6,594 nucleotides of DNA from an uncultured Collinsella sp. (GTDB taxonomy: Bacteria; Actinomycetota; Coriobacteriia; Coriobacteriales; Coriobacteriaceae): contig USEK01000081.1 in assembly GCA_900553705.1 (NCBI GenBank), positions 1-6,594 on the forward strand, given 5' to 3'. The translations under genes were made by a program, and so were the position numbers. Of the stretch, positions 5,681 to 6,594 are shown in pieces; the first letter of the stretch is position 1, and each line of letters starts with the position of its first letter. Below the pieces are notes generated by a model that was not told the origin of the DNA, made no database searches, and saw nothing but the letters and a program-made list of their open reading frames with translations.

Positions 5681-6442
5681 ATGAGCGTATTCGAAATTGT
5701 GTTTAGTCCGACGGGCGGAACGCGGAAGGTGTCTGGCCTTGTGGCCGGGGCGCTGGACAAGAATACCGTTACCGTCGATTTGACCGATAGCGGGCTAGAT
5801 TTCAGCGCTGTGTCGATGACTAAGGACGACGTGGCCGTAATCTCTGCGCCGGCGTATGCCGGTAGAATCCCGGCTGTGGTGGCTGACCGGTTGGGCATGG
5901 TGCGCGGCAACGGGGCTCGGGCTGTTTTGGTTTGTGTATACGGAAACCGCGCGTTTGAGGACACGCTCGTAGAGCTGGAGGACGTTGCGAAGCATGCGGG
6001 ATTCCGGGTGATCGCGGCAGTTGCGGCCATTGCAGAACATTCCATTGCGCGACAGTTTGCTGCCGGTCGTCCGGATGCGCAGGATGCGGCGCAGCTCGCA
6101 GAGTTTGCGCAGCAAATTCAGCAAAAGCTGTTGGCCGAGGATACATCCGAGCCCTCTATTCCCGGCAATCGTCCTTATAAACAAGCCGGAGGTCACCGCA
6201 TGGCACCCGAGGCAACAGGGGATTGTGTCTCCTGCGGTGCATGCGCCGCGGCGTGTCCCGTTTGTGCTATCGACAAGGGTGACCCCAAACGAGCAGCTGG
6301 CGAGGCGTGCATCTCCTGCATGCGCTGCATTGCCGTATGTCCGCGAGGCGCTCGTAAGCTTGATCCCAACAAGCTATCCGCTGTTTCCCAGATGCTGAGC
6401 AAGGTTTGCGTCGTGCGGAAGGAATGCGAGCTCTTTATCTAG
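5681..6442 (+). CDS. EFR1-type ferredoxin: flavodoxin-like domain fused to a 2[4Fe-4S] ferredoxin
   Basis: This 253-residue cytoplasmic electron carrier probably passes electrons between FMN and two iron-sulfur clusters. Residues 1-150 resemble a short flavodoxin fold: SPTGGTRKV (9-17) is the FMN phosphate loop, SAPAYAGRIP (55-64) and VCVYGNRAFEDTL (84-96) are the later FMN-contact loops. After a linker, two clusters follow: C182, C185, C188, C192 (CVSCGACAAACP) and C210, C213, C216, C220 (CISCMRCIAVCP). C195 and C249 are additional cysteines. The C-terminal end RKECELFI matches the RKE-x-E-LF ending common in this family, so the gene looks complete. The ATG is preceded by the purine-rich AGGGAGAGGG (5664-5673). 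Codon use is less biased than in the helicase, suggesting lower expression. It stands alone, so the redox partner is unknown. The length is typical of EFR1 family proteins in anaerobic gut bacteria. Confidence 0.93.
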   Translation: MSVFEIVFSPTGGTRKVSGLVAGALDKNTVTVDLTDSGLDFSAVSMTKDDVAVISAPAYAGRIPAVVADRLGMVRGNGARAVLVCVYGNRAFEDTLVELEDVAKHAGFRVIAAVAAIAEHSIARQFAAGRPDAQDAAQLAEFAQQIQQKLLAEDTSEPSIPGNRPYKQAGGHRMAPEATGDCVSCGACAAACPVCAIDKGDPKRAAGEACISCMRCIAVCPRGARKLDPNKLSAVSQMLSKVCVVRKECELFI

Positions 6443-6453
6443 CGCATACGAAA

Positions 6454-6520
6454 TTGGTGCAATGGGACCAGGCTAATCTGCACCAACCTGGTGCAAACAA
6501 ACCTGTCCCCAATGCACCAG
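6454..6520. repeat. REP-doublet-like element: four alternating TGGTGCA/TGCACCA units
   Basis: TGGTGCA occurs at 6455-6461 and 6489-6495, and its complement TGCACCA at 6479-6485 and 6513-6519. Unit centres are spaced 24, 10 and 24 nt, exactly symmetric about 6487. The whole left half (6454-6486) aligns without gaps to the reverse complement of the right half (6488-6520) at 24 of 33 positions, including GGG and CAGG blocks between the heptamers. It is thus an inverted pair of two imperfect palindromes, the shape of a REPIN. It lies 12 nt after the ferredoxin stop codon. It could act as a transcript end structure, or belong to a gene to the right. Confidence 0.75.
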
Positions 6521-6594
6521 AGTGAGGAGTGTCCCCGAGTGCCGGCAGAGACGATATGAGCAGGACATAAAAACATTGAGAGCCCCTGCTGCAT
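6521..6594. other. Right-edge stretch without a recognisable gene
   Basis: No credible open frame begins here. The last 18 bases (gagagcccctgctgcat and the base before) look like the 5' arm of a GC-rich hairpin preceded by an A-run (6569-6573), as in a bidirectional terminator, but the other arm would lie beyond the window. This is only a suggestion. Confidence 0.3.

Noticed and set aside
1..6594. CRISPR array, tRNA, rRNA, toxin-antitoxin or phage genes
   Set aside because: No direct-repeat array with regular spacers, no cloverleaf, and no small paired ORFs or phage proteins were seen on either strand.

Overview
The window is high-GC DNA with the look of a gut actinobacterium of the class Coriobacteriia, most likely Collinsella or a close relative. 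That assignment rests on codon use, on the style of the kinase/FHA pair and the RG-tailed DEAD-box helicase, and on the type of intergenic repeats. It is an inference from the sequence alone; there is no rRNA or marker gene here.

Left third (1-2301, all minus strand): a two-gene protein-phosphorylation module. An FHA-domain protein (GTG start at 2301, stop at 1339) is followed by a Hanks-type Ser/Thr protein kinase (ATG at 1167) that runs off the left edge. The kinase has no stop codon in the window, so a simple search for closed ORFs misses it, yet it has all main catalytic motifs. The 171-nt gap between them carries a terminator-like hairpin, a small 12-nt dyad and an exceptional 19-bp perfect stem. 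The FHA protein has a threonine motif (TTETTV) ahead of its FHA domain, recalling the GarA/OdhI phosphorylation switch, but lacks the usual Gly-Arg arginine.

Middle (2302-5127): a ~500-nt divergent intergenic region, then a plus-strand RhlE-like DEAD-box RNA helicase (ATG 2809, stop 5058). It has a ~300-residue Lys- and RG-rich disordered tail and is closed by a strong rho-independent terminator.

Right (5128-6594): a ~550-nt non-coding stretch with two inverted copies of a 24-nt motif 185 nt apart, and a palindrome by a possible promoter. It is followed by a plus-strand EFR1-type flavodoxin/2[4Fe-4S] ferredoxin (5681-6442). The last 150 bases hold a symmetric four-unit TGGTGCA/TGCACCA inverted repeat that looks like a REP doublet (REPIN), and no gene.

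Functionally the three regions look independent: phospho-signalling, RNA remodelling and electron transfer. I see no clear new defence or mobile system. The strongest leads are the kinase/FHA pair with its structured intergenic RNA, and the two intergenic repeat elements.
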